Below, piece after piece: positions 25,682 to 34,070 of a stretch of DNA of 64,000 nt (position 1 is its first letter; every line of letters starts with the position of its first letter). This stretch comes from Carnobacterium viridans. Its GTDB lineage: Bacteria > Bacillota > Bacilli > Lactobacillales > Carnobacteriaceae. The stretch lies in contig NZ_FNJW01000008.1 in the NCBI RefSeq assembly GCF_900102725.1, positions 1,612,001 to 1,676,000 of the forward strand, written 5' to 3'. The notes beneath the pieces were generated by a model. The model had not been told where the DNA came from, did not search any database, and saw nothing but the letters and a program-made list of their open reading frames with translations. Both the position numbers and the translations under genes were made by a program.

Positions 25682-26389
25682 ATGAATTTTGAAACAGTTA
25701 TGCAGGAGCTTGAAGACTTAAGTAAGCCAAGAATGAAGAAAATATATCTATCCAATGGTGCACAAGAGCCGCTTTTTGGTGTAACCACGGGTGAAATGAA
25801 ACCTATGTCAAAGAAGATAAAAAAAAATCAACCTTTAGCGGAAGAGCTTTATGCTACAGGTAATTATGATGCTATGTATTTTGCTGGTGTTATTTCGGAC
25901 CCCAAAATTATGACGGAGTCTGATTTTGATCGCTGGATGGATGCAGCTTATTTCTATATGTTGTCTGATTTTGTTGTAGCTGTAACATTATCTGAATCAG
26001 ATATTGCACAAGACGTTGCGGATAAATGGATTGCAAGTGGTCAAGAATTGAGAATGTCTGCGGGTTGGAGTTGTTATTGTTGGCTTTTAGGAAATCGTTC
26101 AGACAATGAATTTTCTGAAAGTAAAATTTCTGACATGCTTGATCATGTAAAAAAGACGATTCATGATGCGCCAGAACGCACAAAAGCGTCCATGAACAAT
26201 TTCCTATCCACGGTTGGGATTTCATTTTCTCCTTTACATGAAAAGGCACTCGAGACAGCAATGGAAGTAGGTACAGTAGAAGTCAAACGTGAAAACAAAA
26301 AAAACAGTACCTTAAATGCTTATGAGAGTATTCAAAAACAAGTAGAAAAAGGAAGAATCGGCTTTAAACGTAAATATGTAAGGTGTTAA
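25682..26389 (+). CDS. DNA alkylation repair (AlkD-like HEAT) protein
   Basis: 235 residues; AAGGAG lies 12 bases before the ATG. The helical HEAT-like fold with FGVTTGEMKPMSKKIKKNQPLAEELYATGNYDAMYFAGVI-type N-terminal repeats matches the COG4912-like DNA alkylation repair family. AlkD glycosylases remove bulky or positively charged alkylated bases without base flipping. Whether this divergent member is an active glycosylase cannot be told from the sequence. It could be co-transcribed with gloB (62-base gap) and with the hydrolase that follows. Confidence 0.85.
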   Translation: MNFETVMQELEDLSKPRMKKIYLSNGAQEPLFGVTTGEMKPMSKKIKKNQPLAEELYATGNYDAMYFAGVISDPKIMTESDFDRWMDAAYFYMLSDFVVAVTLSESDIAQDVADKWIASGQELRMSAGWSCYCWLLGNRSDNEFSESKISDMLDHVKKTIHDAPERTKASMNNFLSTVGISFSPLHEKALETAMEVGTVEVKRENKKNSTLNAYESIQKQVEKGRIGFKRKYVRC

Positions 26390-26418
26390 GATTAGCTTCA
26401 CACAGGAGGTTCTAAGAT

Positions 26419-27294
26419 ATGGGAATACAAGAGCATAAGTATATTGAGACGAATGGAATCAAGCTGCATGTTGTTCAACAAGGACCTGAAAATGGACAGT
26501 TAGTGATTTTACTGCATGGGTTTCCTGAATTTTGGTATGGTTGGAGCAATCAGATGTCTGAACTGGCAAATAAAGGATTTAGAGTATGGGCGCCAGATCA
26601 AAGAGGCTATAATCTTAGCGATAAACCTAAAAAAGTAAGTGATTACCGAACGGATCATTTAGCTGCAGATGTTGCTGGTTTAATTAAAGCTTCCGGTAAA
26701 GAAAAAGTAGTTTTAGTAGGTCATGACTGGGGTGGAATCGTGGCTTGGAGAGTCGCAAGAGAATATCCTGAGCTGCTAAATAAGTTGATTATTCTTAACG
26801 CTCCACACGAAATGGCTATGAGTAACCAACTCTTAACACACCCATTACAAATTCTGAAAAGTTCGTATATTGCTTTCTTTCAATTGCGAGGATTGCCGGA
26901 AAAATTATTTGGCATGTCTAATTGGAAAGTTGTGGAGAAGGCATTAGTGACCAGCAGCCGAAAAGGAACCTTCAGTGAAGAAGACTTACAAAAATATCGA
27001 ACTGCGTGGTCTCAGCCAGGTGCTATGCGCTCAATGATCAATTGGTACCGTGCTTTGGTATCCAACTATACTAGTTCAGATGTTCCATCTCGAGTGATTG
27101 TCCCAACGTTCTTGATCTGGGGAGCTAAAGATCAATTTTTAGGTCCTGAATTGGCCAGTAAAAGTCTCGAATTTTGTGATGATGGTCGAGGAGTATTGCT
27201 GGGAGAAGCTACTCACTGGGTACACCATGAAGAACCCGAACGTGTCAATAAGCTGATTCTTGATTTTATTATTAGTGAAGAGCCCCCTTTGTAG
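26419..27294 (+). CDS. Alpha/beta hydrolase, epoxide hydrolase-like
   Basis: 291 residues; AGGAGG precedes the ATG. The oxyanion region HGFPEFWYGW, nucleophile elbow VGHDWGG (Asp nucleophile), cap region rich in Trp, acid in LIWGAKDQFL and catalytic His in EATHWVHHEEPE are all present. The Asp nucleophile and HGFPE motif point to a soluble epoxide hydrolase or related dehalogenase. The natural substrate is unknown. Probably last of a small operon with the alkylation repair gene (29-base gap). Confidence 0.9.
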   Translation: MGIQEHKYIETNGIKLHVVQQGPENGQLVILLHGFPEFWYGWSNQMSELANKGFRVWAPDQRGYNLSDKPKKVSDYRTDHLAADVAGLIKASGKEKVVLVGHDWGGIVAWRVAREYPELLNKLIILNAPHEMAMSNQLLTHPLQILKSSYIAFFQLRGLPEKLFGMSNWKVVEKALVTSSRKGTFSEEDLQKYRTAWSQPGAMRSMINWYRALVSNYTSSDVPSRVIVPTFLIWGAKDQFLGPELASKSLEFCDDGRGVLLGEATHWVHHEEPERVNKLILDFIISEEPPL

Positions 27295-27351
27295 TTCTCC
27301 CTGAGCGTATTTAACTGTAACTAACGGTAACCAGAATAATAAACTCATATA

Positions 27352-27396
27352 AAAAGGCACAACATCCATTTATTACTGGACGGTGTGCCTTTACTA
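27352..27396. terminator. Bidirectional terminator between hydrolase and acetate transporter
   Basis: Stem AAAGGCACA (27353-27361) / TGTGCCTTT (27384-27392) with a larger loop; A run before, T-rich sequence after. Confidence 0.8.
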
Positions 27397-27403
27397 ATTT
27401 TTA

Positions 27404-28000
27404 TTATTTCACTTCGCCAATTGGCATAATAACTTTTCCATAAAGTTCATTCAAAACTTGTGCCATTGCAGCATAAATTGCTGAGAATCCACAAATGATT
27501 CCCTCGTAACCAGCAATGGTTAAAATAAGTGAAGAGTCTGTAAAATGACCTAAAGATAATAATAGGAATAAAAGTGCTAATGATCCAAATACAACTTGTA
27601 AAGCTTTATTGATTCTAAGTGTTCCAATAAACATAGCAAATGTAAAGATAGCCCACATGAATAAGTAAGCTCCCATAGATTGACTAGAAGGCGTTTCGCC
27701 TAAACCCATAGTAGGTAAAATGTTTATTGCAATCAATGATAGCCAAAAGAATCCATATGATGTAAATGCTGTAGCACCAAATGTATTATCCTTTTTCCAT
27801 TCCATAATGCCTGCAATAACTTGTGCAAATCCGCCATAAAAAATACCCATTGCAAAAATCATTGAATCCATTGGGAAAAATCCAGCGTTATGAAGATTTA
27901 ACAATACAGTAGTCATTCCGAAACCCAAAAGCCCAAGCGGAGCAGGGTTTGCAGTTATTTCTTTAAAAGTAACTGTTTTACCTAATTTATCTTTATCCAA
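27404..28000 (-). CDS. Acetate uptake transporter (SatP/GPR1/YaaH family)
   Basis: 198 residues from the TTG at 28000, which is preceded by AGAGGAG; an ATG 132 bases further upstream would lie in front of the promoter and is not credible. The family signature [14 protein letters not shown] is near residue 20, followed by six membrane helices including the GxFYGGFAQ segment and [11 protein letters not shown]. Members carry acetate or succinate with protons. The gene has a near-consensus promoter with a perfect palindrome at the transcript start. Confidence 0.93.
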   Translation of the reverse strand: MDKDKLGKTVTFKEITANPAPLGLLGFGMTTVLLNLHNAGFFPMDSMIFAMGIFYGGFAQVIAGIMEWKKDNTFGATAFTSYGFFWLSLIAINILPTMGLGETPSSQSMGAYLFMWAIFTFAMFIGTLRINKALQVVFGSLALLFLLLSLGHFTDSSLILTIAGYEGIICGFSAIYAAMAQVLNELYGKVIMPIGEVK

Positions 28001-28036
28001 TTTGTAAATCTCCTCTAAATATAATAGTCGCAAAAA

Positions 28037-28081
28037 AATCGCGCGATTCTTATTATACAGAAGGCGGTCTATACAAGTCAA
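28037..28081 (-). promoter_or_regulatory. Promoter and palindromic operator of the acetate transporter gene
   Basis: On the minus strand: TTGACT (28081-28076), 18-base spacer, TATAAT (28057-28052), then a perfect 12-bp palindrome AATCGCGCGATT (28048-28037) right at the expected transcript start. The palindrome position suits a repressor. Confidence 0.65.
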
Positions 28082-28130
28082 ATAAAAGTCTGAATTAAAT
28101 ACTTTGAAGCTATTAATCGTATTTTTATGC

Positions 28131-28162
28131 AAAAAAACCCTAAAAATTAGATTTTTAGGGAA
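28131..28162 (-). terminator. Terminator after the CofE-like gene
   Basis: Read on the minus strand: CCCTAAAAAT / ATTTTTAGGG followed by TTTTTTTG. Confidence 0.85.
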
Positions 28163-28198
28163 TGACTTATTTTGAAATTCGTCTTTTTTGTATTAAAC

Positions 28199-29389
28199 TT
28201 ATTTTGTATAGTTGTCGAAGTAACCTTGAATATAAACAATAGGTGTCCCTTTGTCTCCGCTACCAGAGGTTAAGTCAGATAATGAACCGATTAAGTCTGT
28301 TAATCTACGTGGAGTAGTACCTTGCGCTTCCATCGTGCCAACTAAATCTTCCTTTTTATTCAGGATGTATTCAGAAATAGATTGTTTTAGATCTTCTCCA
28401 CGAAGATGAGAGAAGTTATTGTCGGCTAAATATTTTAATTTCACTTCATTTGGAGTGCCTTCAAGTCCTACGGTGTATGCAGGTGAAACAACTGGATCTG
28501 CAAGTTCCCAAATTTTACCAACTGGGTCTTTGAATGCCCCATCGCCATATACCATAACTTCAATTGTTTTACCTGTCAGTTCTTTTAATTTGGCTTGAAT
28601 ACCATCAACAATTGGTTGGCAATTGTTTGGAAAGAGCTTCAGGGTATCTTCTGTTGCTTTATTGGATCCAAGCAGGCCATAAGTTTCGTTAAAGCCGCTA
28701 CCATTGATTGACGCCGTTAAGATATCATCAAGGCCGTATACTGTTTCAGCTCCATTAGCTGATAAAATACGTTTTGTTCTAAAGCGTGAATGTATATCAC
28801 TCGCCAGGACATGTTTAGTATACGTCAAAATAGTTTTGGGATTGTTTGAGAAAATGACTTCGCAAGTTGCGCCTTCAGCTTCAATCAACTCTCGATAGTA
28901 ATCGATATAATCGATCCCAGTAAAGCGGTGTTTTTTGTAACCAAAATGCTCACGAAATTCAGCTTCCGTTAAAACATCTGTCCATGGATTTACACCTTTG
29001 ACATCCAATTCATCAATCTCAACAAGTTGATTCCCTACTTCATCAGAAGGATAACTCAACATTAAGATGATACTATTTGCACCTTTTGCAATACCACGTA
29101 AAATATTTGCAAAGCGATTACGACTTAATATTGGGAAAATGACGCCAATTGTTTCATCACCGAATTTTGCTTTGATATCTTCAGCAATAGCATCAATTGA
29201 TGCGTAGTTTCCTTGTGCGCGTGCTACAATTGACTCGGTTATAGTAACAATATCTCGATCTTCAAAAGAAAAATCTTTATTCTTAGCTGCATTTAAGACA
29301 GTCTCCACTACAATTTGTTCAATATCGTCACCTTTATTGATGATTGGACCGCGAAGACCGCGTACTACTGTTCCTACTGTGTTTTCCAA
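28199..29389 (-). CDS. CofE-like F420-0:gamma-glutamyl ligase domain protein
   Basis: 396 residues from a TTG start (29389) after AGGAGA. N-terminal TVVRGLRGPIINKGDDI, the ESIVARAQGNY motif and later MVYGDGAFKDPVGKIWELADP and GLEGTPNE match the CofE-type amidoligase family found in many Lactobacillales. CofE adds glutamate to coenzyme F420, but no other F420 genes are seen and these bacteria are not known to make it. The true acceptor may be another molecule. The gene is monocistronic with a strong terminator. Confidence 0.8.
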   Translation of the reverse strand: MENTVGTVVRGLRGPIINKGDDIEQIVVETVLNAAKNKDFSFEDRDIVTITESIVARAQGNYASIDAIAEDIKAKFGDETIGVIFPILSRNRFANILRGIAKGANSIILMLSYPSDEVGNQLVEIDELDVKGVNPWTDVLTEAEFREHFGYKKHRFTGIDYIDYYRELIEAEGATCEVIFSNNPKTILTYTKHVLASDIHSRFRTKRILSANGAETVYGLDDILTASINGSGFNETYGLLGSNKATEDTLKLFPNNCQPIVDGIQAKLKELTGKTIEVMVYGDGAFKDPVGKIWELADPVVSPAYTVGLEGTPNEVKLKYLADNNFSHLRGEDLKQSISEYILNKKEDLVGTMEAQGTTPRRLTDLIGSLSDLTSGSGDKGTPIVYIQGYFDNYTK

Positions 29390-29584
29390 TATGATCTCTC
29401 CTAATAAATTGCTTTATAAAAATAGGCATAACTATTTACACACTATATCCTTATTATACCTTTTTGAATGGCTAGAAGTAAAATAGAATAATATACTAGG
29501 TGACTATAGTGCGTTATTGAAAAGAGTATTTCTCTTATATCTCTATTTTAAATAAAATTGTCTCCTACTCCGTTAGTGAAGTAT

Positions 29585-29880
29585 GGATTTAAACTCATTT
29601 GTACTCAAAAGGAGTTTGTGTACAATAAGGATAGAGAATTAAACTCATTAAGGTACTCAAAAGTGTTTTGCATACCTTACCGCTAGAGAAATAAACTTGT
29701 TAGGGTACTTAAAAGTGTTTTGCGTACCTTACCGCTAGAGAATTAAACTCATTAAGGTACTCAAAAGTGTTTTGCATACCTTAACGTTAGAAAATTAAAC
29801 TCATTAAGGTACTCAAACAGGAATTGCGTACCTTATCATTAGAAATTCAAACTCTTTATGGTACTCAAAAATAAGAAAAG
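29585..29880 (+). repeat. Tandem array of six 51-52 bp hairpin units
   Basis: Units start near 29590, 29641, 29693, 29745, 29797 and 29849. The best units contain AAGGTA-ct-CAAAA-gtg-TTTTG-ca-TACCTT, an imperfect hairpin of 29 bases, followed by about 23 bases ending TTAAACTCATT. The array runs right up to the DUF488 gene. Copies differ at several positions, with changes in one arm sometimes matched in the other. The region 29390-29584 upstream is AT-rich with nothing recognised. Confidence 0.8.
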
Positions 29881-29891
29881 GTAGGATTAAA

Positions 29892-30440
29892 ATGGACATT
29901 TATTCTATTGGACATTCAACTCATAGTAGCGAGGAATTTATTGATTTGCTTAAAGCTTATAAAATAGAGACATTAGTTGATATTCGTTCTTATCCAGGCA
30001 GCAAGCATGTGCCGCAGTTTAATAAGGAAAATATTGAAAAATGGGTGCCTGATAGTGGTATTCGCTATCTACATATGCCTGAATTAGGTGGTAGAAGAAA
30101 GAAAAACCGTGAAATAGAGGAGTCGTTGATTGATGGATGGAGAAATACATCCTTTCGCAATTATGCTGCGTATAGTTTAACAAAAGACTATGAAGAAGGA
30201 ATCAGCGACTTAATAACAATCGAAGATAAAGAACGGGTTTGTTATATGTGTTCTGAAAGTGTTCCATGGAGATGCCACCGGTTGATTGTTTCAAATACCT
30301 TGGCATTAAAAGGACTGACTGTTCACCATATTATGACAGAGAAAAAAACAATTTTGCATGAAATCGGAATGTACGGGGCAAAAGCTGTCATTGAAGGTTC
30401 AACAATCATTTATCCTAAGCAGCAAGCAGACACTGAATAA
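29892..30440 (+). CDS. DUF488 family protein
   Basis: 182 residues. The start IYSIGHSTHSSEEFIDLL, the motif LVDIRSYPGSKHVPQFN and the C-terminal CSESVPWRCHR are hallmarks of DUF488. The conserved Cys and Arg residues suggest an enzymatic or nucleic-acid role; some members sit in repair or defence contexts, but the function is unknown. It is a lone gene bracketed on both sides by arrays of 52-bp hairpin repeats. The ribosome site AAGGTAGG is weak. Confidence 0.9.
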   Translation: MDIYSIGHSTHSSEEFIDLLKAYKIETLVDIRSYPGSKHVPQFNKENIEKWVPDSGIRYLHMPELGGRRKKNREIEESLIDGWRNTSFRNYAAYSLTKDYEEGISDLITIEDKERVCYMCSESVPWRCHRLIVSNTLALKGLTVHHIMTEKKTILHEIGMYGAKAVIEGSTIIYPKQQADTE

Positions 30441-30520
30441 TGCTGAAATTTTTGTAGGAATAGATTAAAGAGCTGTTGCTAATGGTTTAATGAACAGTAA
30501 AAACGCTAAAGAGCCCTTAC

Positions 30521-30543
30521 AAAAAACATTTAAATGTTTTTTT
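30521..30543 (+). terminator. Terminator after DUF488
   Basis: AAAAAACATTTAAATGTTTTTTT, a self-complementary stem ending in T. Confidence 0.6.
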
Positions 30544-30579
30544 GAGTAAAGATAGGTGATACGAGCATAAAATATAGAG

Positions 30580-30775
30580 GGATAGGGTGCTTAAACCTGT
30601 TTAAATACCTTAAGGCCTTTAAATTTCTATCGATATGGTAGATAAACTCCTTTTGAGTACCATAAGGTTTTTAAATGCCTATTGATAAGGTAGACAAAGC
30701 CATCTTGCGTGCCATATGTGCGAAAAAGCCTATCACATAAGGTACTTAAACTCTTTTTTAAGAATTTTAAAGTAG
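30580..30775 (+). repeat. Second array of 51-52 bp hairpin units (about four copies)
   Basis: Units start near 30582, 30633, 30685 and 30737. Each begins ATA(a/g/t)GGT and contains a short hairpin such as GGTGCTTAAACCTGTTTAAATACC. They share period, orientation and parts of the sequence (AAGGTACT(C/T)AAA; TTGCGT(A/G)CC) with the array on the other side of DUF488, but are more diverged. Confidence 0.65.
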
Positions 30776-30867
30776 ACTTAAAAGGACCTATTTAATTATA
30801 GAAAATAAAATTAGTAAATGGTCGAATGGTTCAATGTTATAGAGAATTTATCAAAGGAGAATCTTAG

Positions 30868-31428
30868 ATGAACTTAAGAGAACAAATTAGCCACTACATA
30901 CCTTATACTACTCAAGAAGCTAAAGAACAAGAAGTGATCCTACAGTATATGGATACTTTTGACAATTTGTTGATACGCGAAAATGAGTTTGCGCATTTTA
31001 CGGCTTCTGCTTGGATTGTTAATTCAGAACGGACCAAAGTTTTAATGGCCTATCACAACATCTATCAATCATGGTCATGGATTGGTGGACATGCAGATGG
31101 CAACGCAAATTTATTAGAAGTGGCTCTGAAAGAAACAACAGAAGAAACCGGTTTGTTGCATATCAGTCCTTTAGCAAATACAATCTATTCATTAGAGATT
31201 CTAGGCGTTCCAAGTCACATGAAAAAAGGATTTCCTATTGCAACACATCTGCACTTAAACGTAACTTATTTGATTGAAGCAAATGAAAACGAACAAACAA
31301 GAGTAAATCAGGATGAAAATAGTGCAATAAAATGGATGGAACTAGAGGAAGCTGTTGAAGCCTGTACTGAGCCAGAAATGAAAATTGTTTACGAGAAATT
31401 GAATGAAAAATTAAAAAACTACAAATAA
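30868..31428 (+). CDS. Nudix hydrolase
   Basis: 186 residues; AAAGGAG precedes the ATG. The Nudix box is GGHADGNANLLEVALKETTEE followed by TG, near residues 74-97. The first conserved Glu of the textbook box is Ala and the Arg of REx2EE is Lys, while the metal-binding EExxEE core is kept. A GGHADG variant is common in one Nudix subfamily. It should hydrolyse a nucleoside diphosphate linked to another group; the substrate is unknown. It stands alone. Confidence 0.9.
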   Translation: MNLREQISHYIPYTTQEAKEQEVILQYMDTFDNLLIRENEFAHFTASAWIVNSERTKVLMAYHNIYQSWSWIGGHADGNANLLEVALKETTEETGLLHISPLANTIYSLEILGVPSHMKKGFPIATHLHLNVTYLIEANENEQTRVNQDENSAIKWMELEEAVEACTEPEMKIVYEKLNEKLKNYK

Positions 31429-31492
31429 AAAGCTGAGTTACGATTTCTTCTATTTAGTAATAATAGAGAGAAATGTAACTCAGCTTTTTTTA
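31427..31492. terminator. Bidirectional terminator between the Nudix gene and pyrP
   Basis: Stem AAAGCTGAGTTAC / GTAACTCAGCTTT with a long loop, A run before and T run after. Confidence 0.85.
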
Positions 31493-31499
31493 GTTGTAT

Positions 31500-32774
31500 T
31501 TAGTCTTCGTCTGATTCGTTCATTATGCCGGCTTTTTCAAATAAATAAAAGGCGATACTTAGAATAATTCCGACTACACTCGCAAGAATCATCCCTTTTA
31601 ATTCGATTCCCGCAAAATTAACCGTTAATCCGCTTAAACCAGCAACAAGAACGATAGAAGTTAAAATTAAATTTTTTGATTTGCTATAATCTACTTTAGA
31701 TTCCACTAATAAGCGCAATCCACTTGTTCCGATCATTCCGTAAAGCAGGAAGGTTACTCCACCAATGACATTTCCTGGAATCGTCGAGATAAACGCTGCT
31801 AAAGGTCCAATGAAAGCCATACAGATTGAAAAGATGGCTGCTCCAGCGATTACTCGAACACTGTAAACACGTGTGATCGCCATGACGCCAATATTTTCTC
31901 CATAAGTTGTTGTTGGAACCCCACCAATTAGACCAGATAAAGCAGTTCCCAAATTGTCGGCGAATAAAGAGCGATGCAACCCAGGATCTTTTATCAGATC
32001 ATGGCCGACAACATTTGAAGTGACGACCTGATGTCCGATGTGTTCAGAAGTTAAGACAAGAAGAACCGGCAGCATCGTTAATATGGCATTCACATCGAAT
32101 TTTGCCCATTGAAAATGGGGCAAGGTAAACAATGACGTTTCCATTAAAGGTGTAAAGTCCACCATTCCGAAAGCGGCAGCAGAGATATAACCGACAACGA
32201 TTGAGATTAAAATTGGGATAGTGGATAAAAATCCTTTAAACAGTACCGAACCTAAAATCGCTACACCTAAAGTAATGAAAAAGACAATGAAGTCTTGCGA
32301 TGAGGCCGTTTCGGTCATCAAGTTTGCACCGATTGCACCGCCTTGAACGGTGTTTCCAGCTAGTTCCAAACCAATCAAAGCAACGACTGCGCCCATTGCT
32401 GCTGGTGGAAGAACGATGTTGATCCATGCTGTACCTACACGTCGAATGAATAAGGCTAAGAGACAACCAATGATCCCTAAGACGACAAAACCTCCTTGAG
32501 CATAAGCAAATCCTTGATTCGCAATAATAATACTTGCAGGTCCAATGAAGGCAAAACTTGAACCAAGATAAGCAGGAGCTTTTCCTTTGGTGATAAGAAT
32601 AAATAATAACGTAGAAATTCCGTTCATTAATAAAACAATACTAGGATCAATACCAAAGATAATGGGTACTAATACCGAAGCTCCGAACATAGCAAATGTA
32701 TGCTGTAAACTTAAAGGGACCAGTAATTTTCCTGGGACTTTTTCATCTACTTGAATAATTTTCTTGCTTGACAT
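31500..32774 (-). CDS. pyrP: Uracil permease (NCS2/UraA family)
   Basis: 424 residues with about 12-14 membrane helices, after AGGAGG and ATG. The N-terminal PGKLLVPLSLQHTFAMFGASVLVP, central TSEHIGHQVVTSNVVGHDLIKDPG and GGVPTTTYGENIGVMAITRVYS are the conserved NCS2 uracil-transporter motifs. It imports uracil with protons. The 5' leader has a PyrR-binding loop and attenuator, so expression should fall when UMP is plentiful. Confidence 0.95.
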   Translation of the reverse strand: MSSKKIIQVDEKVPGKLLVPLSLQHTFAMFGASVLVPIIFGIDPSIVLLMNGISTLLFILITKGKAPAYLGSSFAFIGPASIIIANQGFAYAQGGFVVLGIIGCLLALFIRRVGTAWINIVLPPAAMGAVVALIGLELAGNTVQGGAIGANLMTETASSQDFIVFFITLGVAILGSVLFKGFLSTIPILISIVVGYISAAAFGMVDFTPLMETSLFTLPHFQWAKFDVNAILTMLPVLLVLTSEHIGHQVVTSNVVGHDLIKDPGLHRSLFADNLGTALSGLIGGVPTTTYGENIGVMAITRVYSVRVIAGAAIFSICMAFIGPLAAFISTIPGNVIGGVTFLLYGMIGTSGLRLLVESKVDYSKSKNLILTSIVLVAGLSGLTVNFAGIELKGMILASVVGIILSIAFYLFEKAGIMNESDED

Positions 32775-32794
32775 ATACGATTCCTCCTATTTTT

Positions 32795-32925
32795 GGGCAC
32801 AAAAAATGCCCTTTATGAATGGTGTATTCGCAAAAGGACCTCAGGTATCGTATCATAAATTGACTTGTTACCCTTTTTAATCTCTCTGGATTAATTTAAA
32901 AGGACTTTGCTTTGATTTATTCTAG
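32795..32925 (-). promoter_or_regulatory. PyrR-binding attenuator in the pyrP leader
   Basis: On the minus strand: a stem CCTTTTAAATTAAT / ATTAAAAAGG with loop CCAGAGAG (the PyrR recognition loop), about 60 bases later a terminator TCCTTTTGCGAAT-acacc-ATTCATAAAGGG with a T run, all upstream of the start codon. Established PyrR attenuation lets UMP-bound PyrR hold the first stem and so favour termination. Confidence 0.8.
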
Positions 32926-33107
32926 CAGTAAAGGATAGGAATTACAATAAGCTATTGTTATTTAGATAGAAGAATGAGATTTATGAGTACACCCTTTAGT
33001 AAGGTGAAGCGGGAGAGTGTTTTATTGAAAAATTTAAAATACTTAACGATTGTAGTAACTGATTTAAGAAAGACTCATGTATACTATTATTAGTAAACAG
33101 ACAAAGA

Positions 33108-33160
33108 AGAGTAGGATTGGATTTTAATTGAAAATTAGACTGAATCCTATTTTCTGACAA
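33108..33160. terminator. Imperfect hairpin upstream of the DUF1456 gene
   Basis: TAGGATT (33112-33118) / GAATCCTA (33142-33149) with further weak pairing, then TTTTC. The rest of 32926-33236 is AT-rich with nothing recognised. Confidence 0.35.
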
Positions 33161-33236
33161 AGAGTGCAATACAGCCAATAAAGCTTTATACTAATGGAAG
33201 ATAATAATTTGAAAAAGCTTGTGGAGGGTTAATAAG

Positions 33237-33761
33237 ATGAACAATAATGATCGATTAGTAAGATTAAGATATGCTTTAGATATTAAAGATACCGAGATGG
33301 TAGAGATTTTTAAATTAGGCGGATTAGAGTTAACAAAAGAAGATGTAAAGAAAATGCTGACTAAATCAAAAAATGAAAATTCTGATACTATAAAAAAAGA
33401 GGAATTTCAAAAAAATGATTACGTAAAAGACTGTTCTAACCAAACGTTGGAATCTTTTTTAAATGGCTTAATTATTTTTAAAAGAGGTAGACAAGAGTCT
33501 GCAGTAAATGAGCCAGAAAAGCTAGTTCCAATGGTGATAAATGATAAAAACGTAAATAATATGTTGCTTAAAAAAATTAAAATTGCTCTGTCTCTTACAA
33601 GTGAAGATATGTTAGGTGTTTTAGGAAATGCTGGAGTACAGATTTCAAAAAGTGAATTGAGTGCGGTCCTTAGAAAAGAAGGGCACCGAAACTACAAAGA
33701 ATGTGGCGATCGATACGCCCGAAACTTTTTAAAGGGTCTAGCTATAGCTTGGCGCGAATAG
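33237..33761 (+). CDS. DUF1456 family protein (YehS-like)
   Basis: 174 residues from the ATG at 33237, 8 bases after GGAGGG. Two copies of a helical DUF1456 unit are seen: NDRLVRLRYALDIKDTEMVEIFKLGG and LLKKIKIALSLTSEDMLGVLGNAG, each followed by a helix-rich half with a FLNGLIIFKRG- or FLKGLAIAWR-type end. The function of the family is unknown. Lone gene with a terminator after it. Confidence 0.93.
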   Translation: MNNNDRLVRLRYALDIKDTEMVEIFKLGGLELTKEDVKKMLTKSKNENSDTIKKEEFQKNDYVKDCSNQTLESFLNGLIIFKRGRQESAVNEPEKLVPMVINDKNVNNMLLKKIKIALSLTSEDMLGVLGNAGVQISKSELSAVLRKEGHRNYKECGDRYARNFLKGLAIAWRE

Positions 33762-33785
33762 TCAGTTGATTGCAAAAAGCAAATA

Positions 33786-33840
33786 AAAAAATCAGTCTTA
33801 ATTTCTGTACTCAAAAGCAGAAGTTCAGATGGTTTTTTTT
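33786..33840 (+). terminator. Terminator after the DUF1456 gene
   Basis: Imperfect stem between AATCAGTCTTAATTTCTG (from 33797) and CAGAAGTTCAGATGGTT, followed by eight T. Confidence 0.6.
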
Positions 33841-33983
33841 AATACGATTAATACATTCATAGAGAAAATACATTGATTATAAATAATAAACCACTATAAT
33901 TGAAAAGGATGTAAAAATAGGACGTTAGTTTCGAGCAAGATGTAATTGAACTTATTTATTCTTAATAGTAGTTAAAAAATAAA

Positions 33984-34021
33984 AACCGTTAGTACGACAA
34001 AAATCGTCTAACTTTTTTTTG
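33984..34021 (+). terminator. Hairpin with T run upstream of the DUF1846 gene
   Basis: GTTAG-ta-CGA / TCG-t-CTAAC followed by eight T. It is 50 bases before the DUF1846 start with no gene ending before it, so it may be a leader attenuator or end an unseen small transcript. Confidence 0.55.
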
Positions 34022-34070
34022 TTTAAAAAGGCAGCTGCTAAAATCCAGCAATAATACAGGAGGAAAGCAT

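Noticed and set aside
27998-28132. Longer start for the acetate transporter
   Set aside because: The extra 44 residues would be encoded across the predicted promoter and palindrome, have no ribosome site and do not fit the family.
29585-30775. CRISPR array
   Set aside because: Units vary along their whole length, there is no constant repeat with unique spacers, and no cas gene is near.
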